Assembly: GCA_017417085.1 (NCBI GenBank) | Contig: JAFPZV010000046.1 | Coordinates: 1 to 5,334, forward strand | Length of the DNA stretch: 5,334 bases | DNA from: Deltaproteobacteria bacterium | Lineage (GTDB): Bacteria > Desulfobacterota > Desulfuromonadia > Desulfuromonadales > JAAYDE01 | Direction of reading: 5' to 3' | In this document: positions 1 to 5,334 of the stretch, one piece after another | Numbering within the stretch: position 1 is the stretch's first letter | Layout of the letters: the number at the start of each line of letters is the position of its first letter | Notes under the pieces: model-generated | The model's database searches: none | What the model was told of the DNA's origin: nothing | What the model saw: the letters and a program-made list of their open reading frames with translations, nothing else | Program-made: the position numbers and the translations under genes

Positions 1-475
1 CACGCCGCTGCAACCCGTAGGGCAGATTGCGGGGATATTCCTGGGCATAGTCCATCAGGCCCATGCATTCCAGCATTTCATAGGCGTGCGTGTCAATCTC
101 GTGTTCCCGCCGCCGGAAACGGCGCGTCCACAAAAAACAATCCCAGATGGAGTAATCCAGGCAATGATGCTGCGATATCCGGATATTGTCCAGCACGGTC
201 ATATCCTGCCACAGGCGAATATTCTGGAAGGTACGGGCCATGCCCAGCGCCGTAATTTCATGCGGTTTCAACGCCCGGATATCCTGCCCTGCAAAACGGA
301 TTGTGCCACTCGTCGGTTTGTAGAATCCCGATGCCAAATTGAAGGCAGTGGTTTTCCCGGAGCCATTGGGGCCGATAAGCGCGGTGGCACTTCCCTCTTC
401 CAGCGCCACGTTGAAATCCGACAAAGCCTGCAAGCCGCCAAACTTTTTGGTTAAAGCACTGATTTCCAGAAGCAT
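1..475 (-). CDS. livG: LivG-type ABC transporter ATP-binding protein (partial, C-terminus outside window)
   Basis: This is one of the two cytoplasmic ATPases expected to drive a branched-chain amino-acid importer. The first 158 codons are visible and the frame runs off the left edge open. Translating the minus strand gives Walker A GPNGSGKT at residues 35-42, the Q-loop glutamine at about 84 in ARTFQNIRLW, and the start of the ABC signature region, NLPYGLQRR, at 150-158. LPYG in place of LSGG is typical of LivG/LivF-like ATPases. The long insert between Q-loop and signature (about 99-147) is also LivG-like. Walker B, the D-loop and the H-loop lie outside. I chose the ATG at 473-475 (MLLEISALTKKFGG) because an AAGGA Shine-Dalgarno sits 8 nt upstream. 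An in-frame ATG at 482-484 would leave no room for a ribosome site. It follows livM by 16 nt. The family call is firm; the transported substrate is inferred. Confidence 0.93.
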   Translation of the reverse strand, partial: MLLEISALTKKFGGLQALSDFNVALEEGSATALIGPNGSGKTTAFNLASGFYKPTSGTIRFAGQDIRALKPHEITALGMARTFQNIRLWQDMTVLDNIRISQHHCLDYSIWDCFLWTRRFRRREHEIDTHAYEMLECMGLMDYAQEYPRNLPYGLQRR

Positions 476-483
476 AGTGGCCA

Positions 484-488
484 TCCTT
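484..488 (-). promoter_or_regulatory. Shine-Dalgarno of livG
   Basis: The minus strand reads AAGGA here, 8 nt before the ATG at 473-475. It overlaps the upstream in-frame ATG at 482-484, so it decides in favour of the downstream start. Confidence 0.6.
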
Positions 489-491
489 TTC

Positions 492-1574
492 TCAATCTTC
501 CAGCCGCTGGTAGAACTTCTTCAAAAACGGGAAGAAATCGGACAGTTCCTTCTTTCCCATGAACCCTTCCGGCCGAAACTGCATGGTGAGAATCAGAATC
601 AGCGGCAGCACCACCCACTTCCAGACCTGGCCTATTTCGTAGCTGGCCGGAACCATATGCAGCTGATGAGCCAGCGCATTGAGAGCGGGGATGGCAAAAC
701 GCAGGGCCTCGATCAGCAGGGTAAAGACGATGGCCGACAGCACCGACCCGGAAAGCGAACCCATCCCGCCCAGATAGACCATCACCAGGCACTCGGTGGA
801 TTTCAGGATGTTGAACGACTGCGGATTGACATAGCCGTACACATGCGCGAAAAGCCCTCCGGCCACACCCGCCAGGCCCGAGGAAAGCATGAAGGCCACC
901 AACTTCATCTTGTTGGTGTTGACGCTCATAATTTCGGCAGCAACCTCGTCCTGGCAGATGGCCGAAATCCCCTTCCCATAGGTGGAGGAAACAAAGCGCC
1001 GGATTGCCCACACACTCAATATCGTCCCGACCAGCACCAGCACGGGCATCCAGGGGATGTCCCAGACATCCTCCATGGCGCCCACCACCCGTTTCATGCC
1101 CTGAAAACCGCGCGGTCCGCCAATAACATCCATATTTTCCAGGCAGGAGATGATGATGTAGTTGGCAGCGATGGTGATGATGGCCAGATAGTCGCCCCGG
1201 GTCTTGAAGGAGGGAACGGCTACAATCAGGCCGGCCAGAGCCGCCGCCACACCACCGATCAAAATAACCAGAGGCACGCCGATAACCGCGAATCCTTCCG
1301 GCAGCAAGGCCGGGCCGAATACCCGGTCCTTGGTGAAAAGCAGCACGGAGAGCACCGACGAGACATAGGCGCCTACACACATGAAACCGGCGTGGCCACA
1401 GGAAAATTCCCCCATGTAGCCATTCACCACATTGAGGCTCGTTGAAAGGATGATGTTGATGCCCATCAGCATGGCGACCGTGGTCACATACTGGTCAACC
1501 AACTGAAAGTGCACAGCCAGAACAAAGCCAACAGTTATGGCAAGCAACAGCGCTTTGAAAGAATATTTTTGCAT
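492..1574 (-). CDS. livM: LivM-type branched-chain amino-acid ABC transporter permease
   Basis: This 360-residue inner-membrane permease would pair with the LivH-type protein to form the translocation channel. Family motifs are visible in order: LNVVNGYMGEFSCGHAGF (47-64), RGDYLAIITIA (126-136), IGGPRGFQGM (151-160), the cytoplasmic coupling region around GKGISAICQDEVAAEIMSVN (200-219), SSGLAGVAGGLFA (231-243), YLGGMGSLSGSVLSA (267-281) and the C-terminal RPEGFMGKKEL (334-344). Several strongly hydrophobic segments are evident, beginning with residues 8-24. After the last membrane helix a polar tail of about 25 residues (FFPFLKKFYQRLED) faces the cytoplasm, presumably. The ATG at 1572-1574 is needed to keep the first helix, yet no clear Shine-Dalgarno precedes it. 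The stop of livH lies only 14 nt upstream, so translational coupling is plausible. Length and motifs fit the family; the exact substrate is inferred. Confidence 0.95.
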   Translation of the reverse strand: MQKYSFKALLLAITVGFVLAVHFQLVDQYVTTVAMLMGINIILSTSLNVVNGYMGEFSCGHAGFMCVGAYVSSVLSVLLFTKDRVFGPALLPEGFAVIGVPLVILIGGVAAALAGLIVAVPSFKTRGDYLAIITIAANYIIISCLENMDVIGGPRGFQGMKRVVGAMEDVWDIPWMPVLVLVGTILSVWAIRRFVSSTYGKGISAICQDEVAAEIMSVNTNKMKLVAFMLSSGLAGVAGGLFAHVYGYVNPQSFNILKSTECLVMVYLGGMGSLSGSVLSAIVFTLLIEALRFAIPALNALAHQLHMVPASYEIGQVWKWVVLPLILILTMQFRPEGFMGKKELSDFFPFLKKFYQRLED

Positions 1575-1588
1575 AGCTTGTAGTTATT

Positions 1589-2515
1589 TCAAATTTTGGT
1601 GGTCTGAGGCATACCGAACATTCCTGTCGGTTTCCACCACAAAATGAGCAGCAGCACCGAAAAGGCCAGCAAATCCCTCAAGGTTGAAGGGAAAACCGCC
1701 ACAACGCCTATTTCCACAAAGGCCAGCAGAAAACCGCCCAAAAAAGCTCCGCGAATATCGCCAATACCACCCACCACAGCGGCGATAAATGCTTTCCAGC
1801 CGATAATCGCTCCCATGTAGGGATCCAGTACCGGATAGCTCATAACGAACAAAAAGCCAGCCAGTCCGGCAAATCCCGATCCCAGAATAAAGGTGAAGAC
1901 GATGACGTTGTTGATGGGGATTCCCATGAGTGGAATGGCAAATTTGTCGTAGGAGATGGCCCTCATGGCCATGCCGATTTTCGTGCGGGTCACGATGAAG
2001 TGCAGAAGCAGAAACACGCCTATCGCTGCCGCAATGACCAGAATCTTCAGATTGGTCACCGAAATGCCGCCCAGCGAAAAAACCGTTTTTTCCAGCAGAT
2101 CCGGAAAGCGTTTGCGGCTTGCGCCCAAAAGCGCCAGATTGCCGTTTTCCAGCAGGAGACCGCACATCAGCGCCGTAATGACAACGTAGAGCCGGTGGGC
2201 GCCCTTGTCACGCAAGGGCCGGTAGGCGATCCGCTCCAGCGCGACACCCACCAGGGATGTCAGTATCATGGTCGCCGGAATGGCCAGCGCCACAATCACC
2301 GGGCCCGTAAAAGTGCCGGGATCAATGACACCGTAGCTGCCCAGCAGAAATGTGGCTACAAAAAAGGCAATGTAGGCGCCAACCATGAAGATGTCGCCAT
2401 GCGCGAAGTTGATAAGCAACAGCACGCCGTACACCAGCGTGTACCCCAACGCAATCAGCGCGTAAAAACTTCCCCACTGCAATGCGTTAAAAATGTTCTG
2501 AAAAAAGATCTCCAC
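1589..2515 (-). CDS. livH: LivH-type branched-chain amino-acid ABC transporter permease
   Basis: This 308-residue inner-membrane permease is the usual length for LivH. The N-terminus (ALQWGSFYALIALGYTLVYG, 11-30) matches the family's first helix. It is followed by INFAHGDIFMVGAY (35-48), ERIAYRPLR (94-102), the coupling-loop stretch TKIGMAMRAIS with the nearby LMGI (178-199), GSGFAGLAGFL (212-222) and GWKAFIAAVVGGIGDIRGAF (239-258). About eight hydrophobic segments can be seen. The start is GTG at 2513-2515. It places the first helix exactly where the family expects it and has AGGGA at 2522-2526, 6 nt upstream, as a modest ribosome site. A 78-bp gap with an A/T tract and a hairpin separates it from livK, whereas livM follows after 14 nt. 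The gene therefore sits at the head of a tight livH-livM-livG block. The family call is firm; ligand specificity is not readable from the permease. Confidence 0.95.
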   Translation of the reverse strand: MEIFFQNIFNALQWGSFYALIALGYTLVYGVLLLINFAHGDIFMVGAYIAFFVATFLLGSYGVIDPGTFTGPVIVALAIPATMILTSLVGVALERIAYRPLRDKGAHRLYVVITALMCGLLLENGNLALLGASRKRFPDLLEKTVFSLGGISVTNLKILVIAAAIGVFLLLHFIVTRTKIGMAMRAISYDKFAIPLMGIPINNVIVFTFILGSGFAGLAGFLFVMSYPVLDPYMGAIIGWKAFIAAVVGGIGDIRGAFLGGFLLAFVEIGVVAVFPSTLRDLLAFSVLLLILWWKPTGMFGMPQTTKI

Positions 2516-2538
2516 CGCTCTTCCCTGGAAAAACGTTT

Positions 2539-2574
2539 GCCGGGCCGCGGCACAGAAAGGAAGCGCAGCCCGGC
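2539..2574 (-). terminator. GC-rich hairpin between livK and livH (attenuator or mRNA-stabilising stem)
   Basis: The arms 2539-2549 and 2564-2574 form an 11-bp stem with a 14-nt loop. Ten pairs are Watson-Crick. The pair 2546/2567 is a C/A mismatch on the plus strand but a G-U wobble in minus-strand RNA, so the stem is best formed in the liv transcript. Downstream the transcript reads AAACGUUUUUCC, so there is a five-U run about 5 nt after the stem, weaker and farther than a standard intrinsic terminator. A partial attenuator, or a 3' stabiliser giving more binding protein than permease, fits its place. Function is inferred. Confidence 0.6.
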
Positions 2575-2578
2575 GTCC

Positions 2579-2605
2579 ATTATAATTATTATATTATTCT
2601 GTCGG
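2579..2605 (-). promoter_or_regulatory. A/T tract with two exact TATAAT boxes, possible internal liv promoter
   Basis: Positions 2579-2598 are purely A/T. The minus strand carries TATAAT at 2588-2593 and again at 2579-2584, 3 nt apart, right after the livK stop. The best upstream match to a -35 is CCGACA (2600-2605), 15 nt before the second box. That is shorter than the optimal 17 and matches four of six bases. Transcription from here would begin at or just before the hairpin and serve livH, livM and livG. An AU-rich RNase E cleavage zone is an equally reasonable reading. Confidence 0.35.
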
Positions 2606-3757
2606 GCAGACCTGCTCGGTAAAAACGAACTTGCCCTCTTCGTTAATACGCACCACAACCGCGCACTTGATGGGATCGCCCTGATCGTTGAACTTCATGT
2701 TGCCCGTAATGCCGTTAAACTCGGGAATCGCCGCCATGGCGTCACGGATCGCCTTGCGCTCCTCTTTCAGCTTGGGATGTACGGTCCCCACATCCTGGAT
2801 CGCCTTGAGAACAATATGGGTGGCATCCCAGGTCAGAGCCGCAACATCGTCAGGCACATAACCGAATTTGGCCGTAAAACGGTCGATGAACTCCTTGGTT
2901 GCGCCGGTAGCGCCAGCGGCCGCATAGTGGGTGGAAAAATACTGGCCTTTGCAGCCATCACCACACAGATCCATCAGTTCCGCGGTTCCCCAGGTATCGG
3001 AACCCATGAACGGTCCCTTCCAGCCCAAATCGTGGGCCTGGCGGACGATCAGAGCCACCTGGTTGTAGTTGTCCGGCAAAAAGATGAAATCCGGCTTGGC
3101 CGCGATGATCTTGGTCAGCTGGGCGGAAAAATCCTGGTCCTTCGTCCCGTGGGATTCAAAGGCGACCACTGTGCCCTCGCCCATCTTCTTTTCCCATTCG
3201 TTGCGGAAAATTTCGGCCAGGCCTTTTGAATAGTCATTCGAAATGTCGAAGATAACCGCGGATTTTTTGGCTTTAAACGTTTTGGCCGCGAAATTGACCG
3301 CTACCGGTCCCTGGAAGGGATCCAAAAAAGCCGCCCGGAAAACCCATGGCCGATCCAGCGTACAATCCGGATTGGTGGACCACGGAGAAATCATCGGCGT
3401 GCGGTTGTCGTCACAGGTACCGCCAGCCGGCACCGCCTGTTTGGACGAGTTGGGACCAACGATTGCCAGAACCTCGTCACGTTCAATCATCTTCAAGGCA
3501 ACGTTAACCGCAGATTCCGCCTTCGATTCGTTGTCCTCGTAAATGAAATCCAACAGATACTTCTTGCCGCCAACTTCCAGACCGCCTTTTCCGTTGATGT
3601 CGGCCTTCAGCATCTCCGCCGCATTGCGGGAAGATTCTCCTACTTTGGGGATGTCACCGGTCATGGGCAAATTGAAGCCGATCTTCAACGAATCGGCTGC
3701 CCACGCCGCACTTCCCAGCATTGCGACAGCACCAATCACCATGCCCCATTTCTTCAT
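2594..3757 (-). CDS. livK: Periplasmic branched-chain amino-acid-type ABC transporter substrate-binding protein
   Basis: This 387-residue ligand receptor of the Peripla_BP_6 / LIV-binding-protein family would capture an amino acid in the periplasm and deliver it to LivH-LivM. Residues 1-20 form a signal peptide (MKK, hydrophobic core, then AWA before AD), with no lipobox cysteine, so the mature protein is probably soluble. Core family features follow: KIGFNLPMTGD (25-35), AIVGPNSS (98-105), ISPWSTNP (123-130), FLDPFQG (144-150), DYSKG (175-179) and MGSDTW (251-256). These correspond to known ligand-pocket regions. Six cysteines are present (115, 132, 265, 269, 365, 384), which is notable and fits an oxidising compartment. 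I chose the ATG at 3755-3757 because AAGGAGGT lies 7 nt upstream. The in-frame ATG at 3797-3799 would add 14 residues ahead of the signal peptide and across that ribosome site. Leucine, isoleucine or valine is the default ligand guess, but related proteins bind other amino acids, amides or urea. Confidence 0.93.
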   Translation of the reverse strand: MKKWGMVIGAVAMLGSAAWAADSLKIGFNLPMTGDIPKVGESSRNAAEMLKADINGKGGLEVGGKKYLLDFIYEDNESKAESAVNVALKMIERDEVLAIVGPNSSKQAVPAGGTCDDNRTPMISPWSTNPDCTLDRPWVFRAAFLDPFQGPVAVNFAAKTFKAKKSAVIFDISNDYSKGLAEIFRNEWEKKMGEGTVVAFESHGTKDQDFSAQLTKIIAAKPDFIFLPDNYNQVALIVRQAHDLGWKGPFMGSDTWGTAELMDLCGDGCKGQYFSTHYAAAGATGATKEFIDRFTAKFGYVPDDVAALTWDATHIVLKAIQDVGTVHPKLKEERKAIRDAMAAIPEFNGITGNMKFNDQGDPIKCAVVVRINEEGKFVFTEQVCPTE

Positions 3758-3764
3758 ACCGCAA

Positions 3765-3772
3765 ACCTCCTT
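3765..3772 (-). promoter_or_regulatory. Perfect Shine-Dalgarno of livK
   Basis: The minus strand reads AAGGAGGT, fully complementary to the 16S rRNA 3' end, 7 nt before the ATG at 3755-3757. It is flanked by GCAA and TTGC, which could form a 4-bp stem with the site in its loop. It fixes the livK start and predicts strong translation of the binding protein. Confidence 0.85.
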
Positions 3773-3774
3773 GC

Positions 3775-3839
3775 AAAAAAAATTGTGTTTCCTCTCCAAC
3801 CTAATCTTTCCCTATACCACATCATGAGGAAAATATGGT
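3775..3839 (-). other. topA-livK intergenic region with weak inverted repeat and T8 run
   Basis: On the minus strand TTTCCTC (3826-3832) can pair with GAGGAAA (3788-3794), and CACAA then T8 (3775-3782) follows. This has the order of an intrinsic terminator for topA. However, the stem is only 7 bp, is A/T-rich and closes a 31-nt loop, so termination would be inefficient. I see no good sigma-70 promoter. The nearest -10-like string, TGGTATAGG, has poor final bases and no -35. The liv promoter may lie inside topA, or the genes may share a transcript. Confidence 0.25.
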
Positions 3840-5334
3840 TTATGTTTCCGTTTTTTTTCTTTTCCGGACCGTGTTTTCCGGCTTGGGCTCCGTGTTTTCC
3901 GGCTGCTGTTTCCAGTCGCAGCCTTCCTGCGCACATTTACGGTACCGCCCATAACGTTTGCTGACCTTTTCCACCGTCACCGGGAATCCGCATTTGGGGC
4001 AGGGCTCGGGCACCGGCAGATCCCACAGCGCGAATTTGCAGTCGGGATAACGGCTGCAGGAGTAAAAGATCTTGCCGTACCGGCTTTTCTTTTCCTGCAT
4101 TTTTCCCTCATGACACTGGGGACAGGCAACCCCGATTGCCCTGGGTTTGTTGAGCGGCTGGATATTTTTGCAGGCGGGATAGGCCGAACAGGCCAGAAAC
4201 TTGCCGTAACGTCCAGTCTTGATCAGCATGGGTGCACCGCATTTGTCGCATTTTTCCTCGGAGGTCTCAACCTCCTGCGGCTCTCCCGAAGGCGCCAACG
4301 ATTCCGTGAAATGGCAGGCGGGGAATCCGGAACAGGCCAGAAAACGCCCGGAACGTCCCAGTTTGATGACCAGCTTGCTGCCGCATTCCGGACAGACGCG
4401 ATCGGTATCGACGCTGGTCACCTCCTGTTTGCTGACCTCCACTTCCTTCTGCTTGAGCAGGCTGATAAAGGGCTCCCAGAATTCGGCCAGCACCGGACGC
4501 CAGCCTTTTTCGCCCCGGGAAACCTCGTCCAGTTCTTCTTCCATGGAGGCGGTAAACTCATAATCCACATATTTGAAGAAATGTTTGGTCAGCAGATCGC
4601 TGACAACCATTCCCAAATCTTCCGGGAAAAACGTCCGTTTCTCCAGCCGGGCGTACTGGCGTGTCACCAGCGTGTTCATGATCGGCGCATAGGTGGAGGG
4701 GCGGCCAATGCCGTTTTCCTCAAGCGTCTTGACGAGCGTCGCCTCCGTAAAGCGGGGCGGAGCCTGGGTAAAATGCTGGGCGGGCTCCACGGAACTGCAG
4801 TCCAGCTTTTCGCCCGTCTCCAGCGGAGGAAGTCTCTTCCCGTCTTCATCCTCCGCGCTGTCGTCACGATCCTCAATGTAGACCTTCATAAAACCGGGGA
4901 AACGCACCACCTGACCCGTTGCCCGCAGCACAAAACGATCGCCGCACGAAATATCCACCGTTGTGATGTCCAGAAGCGCCGCGGCCATCTGCGAAGCCAC
5001 AGCCCTGCGCCAGATCAGATCGTAGAGTTTGAACTGGTCGGGCGTCAGGTGCGCCTTCACCTTGGAGGGCAGATTGGCAAAGGAGGTGGGACGAATGGCC
5101 TCATGCGCCTCCTGGGCATTCTTGGCCCGGCTCTTGAACACCCTTGGCGCCGCCAGCGCATACTCCTTGCCGAAATTCCCGGTGATGACGGCACGCGCCT
5201 CCTTCAGGGCATCCTGCGACAGGGCCACCGAATCGGTACGCATGTAGGTGATGAGACCCACCGGCCCGCTGCCGATATTCACCCCCTCGTAGAGCTTTTG
5301 CGCCACGCTCATGGTCTTGCCAGCCAGAAAGCCC
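3840..5334 (-). CDS. topA: DNA topoisomerase I (type IA), C-terminal part; start outside window
   Basis: This enzyme relaxes negative supercoils by nicking and passing single strands in the cytoplasm. The frame is open to the right edge (the edge reads GFLAGKT, then MSVAQKLYEG) and ends with TAA at 3840-3842, leaving 497 residues. Numbered from the internal Met at 5312, the catalytic tyrosine is Y23 in GLITYMRTDS (codon 5244-5246), equivalent to E. coli Tyr319. Further family motifs are EAHEAIRPTS (68-77), RFTEATLVKTLEENGIGRPS (187-206) and DYEFTASMEEELDEVSRG (250-267). The tail carries four C4 zinc ribbons: C307/310/327/333, C355/358/375/381, C397/400/419/425 and C438/441/460/465. It ends in a short basic segment, RKRKKTET. 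The TOPRIM domain and the true start lie outside. The internal ATG at 5312 is not the start, since it sits within conserved sequence. A short duplicated heptapeptide occurs near the C-terminus. The identification is secure. Confidence 0.97.
   Translation of the reverse strand, partial: GFLAGKTMSVAQKLYEGVNIGSGPVGLITYMRTDSVALSQDALKEARAVITGNFGKEYALAAPRVFKSRAKNAQEAHEAIRPTSFANLPSKVKAHLTPDQFKLYDLIWRRAVASQMAAALLDITTVDISCGDRFVLRATGQVVRFPGFMKVYIEDRDDSAEDEDGKRLPPLETGEKLDCSSVEPAQHFTQAPPRFTEATLVKTLEENGIGRPSTYAPIMNTLVTRQYARLEKRTFFPEDLGMVVSDLLTKHFFKYVDYEFTASMEEELDEVSRGEKGWRPVLAEFWEPFISLLKQKEVEVSKQEVTSVDTDRVCPECGSKLVIKLGRSGRFLACSGFPACHFTESLAPSGEPQEVETSEEKCDKCGAPMLIKTGRYGKFLACSAYPACKNIQPLNKPRAIGVACPQCHEGKMQEKKSRYGKIFYSCSRYPDCKFALWDLPVPEPCPKCGFPVTVEKVSKRYGRYRKCAQEGCDWKQQPENTEPKPENTVRKRKKTET
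3869..3910 (-). repeat. 21-bp tandem duplication in the topA 3' end
   Basis: The 15-mer CCGTGTTTTCCGGCT occurs at 3869-3883 and again at 3890-3904 on the plus strand, giving a 21-bp period. In the TopA frame this encodes PENTEPK followed by PENTVRK (residues 471-484 from the Met at 5312). The period is a multiple of three, so the frame is kept. The last six bases of each unit have diverged. Confidence 0.8.

Noticed and set aside
451..1380. A 309-codon minus-strand frame overlapping livM in another phase.
   Set aside because: The livM frame has clear permease motifs over the same DNA. The alternative frame is cysteine-, glycine- and arginine-rich without membrane or domain pattern.
339..1445. 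A 368-codon open frame on the plus strand, antisense to livM and livG.
   Set aside because: Its translation is rich in H, Q, G and R with no recognisable domain, and it mirrors the well-supported livM frame. It is a by-product of codon use on the other strand.
2000..3229. A 409-codon open frame on the plus strand, antisense to livH and livK.
   Set aside because: It spans two convincing minus-strand genes and the gap between them, has low-complexity Q/R/H-rich sequence and shows no family motif or ribosome site. It is a shadow.
3755..3799. A longer livK start at the ATG 3797-3799.
   Set aside because: It would put a charged 14-residue extension before the signal peptide and run through the perfect Shine-Dalgarno at 3765-3772.
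3765..3800. A sigma-54-type -24/-12 promoter suggested by TTTGCA before livK.
   Set aside because: No GG lies 10 nt upstream of the GC dinucleotide, and the start of transcription would fall on the ribosome site.
3754..3936. A 60-codon minus-strand frame across the topA end and the intergenic gap.
   Set aside because: It overlaps topA out of phase and the livK start, and has no ribosome site or recognisable sequence.
1..5334. Search by eye for mobile elements, CRISPR arrays, tRNA or rRNA genes and unknown protein families.
   Set aside because: No inverted-repeat ends with transposase, no spaced repeats and no cloverleaf were seen. All long supported frames belong to topA and the liv transporter.

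Overview
This looks like an ordinary chromosomal stretch from a Gram-negative bacterium with moderate GC. All five recognisable genes lie on the minus strand. The secreted binding protein has a classic signal peptide and SPase I site, with no lipobox, which fits a periplasm. Its wording (for example the DPFQG segment) and the multi-zinc-ribbon TopA recall anaerobic deltaproteobacteria (Desulfobacterota). That placement is an impression from memory and is of low confidence.

Layout in transcription order, right to left. (1) 5334-3840: the C-terminal part of topA (DNA topoisomerase I), entering from outside the window. It carries the catalytic tyrosine motif and four C4 zinc ribbons. (2) 3839-3758: an 82-bp gap with no convincing promoter. 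It has a weak long-loop inverted repeat followed by T8, and a perfect Shine-Dalgarno for the next gene. (3) 3757-2594: a LivK/LivJ-type periplasmic amino-acid binding protein with six cysteines. (4) 2593-2516: a 78-bp gap with a pure A/T tract holding two exact TATAAT hexamers, then a GC-rich hairpin. (5) 2515-1589: LivH-type permease, GTG start. (6) 1574-492: LivM-type permease. (7) 475-1: the first 158 residues of the LivG-type ATPase, leaving the window before its signature helix is complete.

The four liv genes form one branched-chain (or related) amino-acid ABC importer. LivK captures the ligand in the periplasm, LivH and LivM form the membrane channel, and LivG with a LivF partner expected just beyond position 1 supplies ATP hydrolysis. 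topA is a same-strand housekeeping neighbour and may or may not be cotranscribed.

I found no mobile element, CRISPR array, RNA gene or unknown protein family, and no evidence of a new system. The points most worth a second look are regulatory: the AT tract with twin -10 boxes and the hairpin between livK and livH. Next come the cysteine pattern of the binding protein and a 21-bp tandem duplication in the topA tail. No stretch longer than 82 bp lacks a gene.
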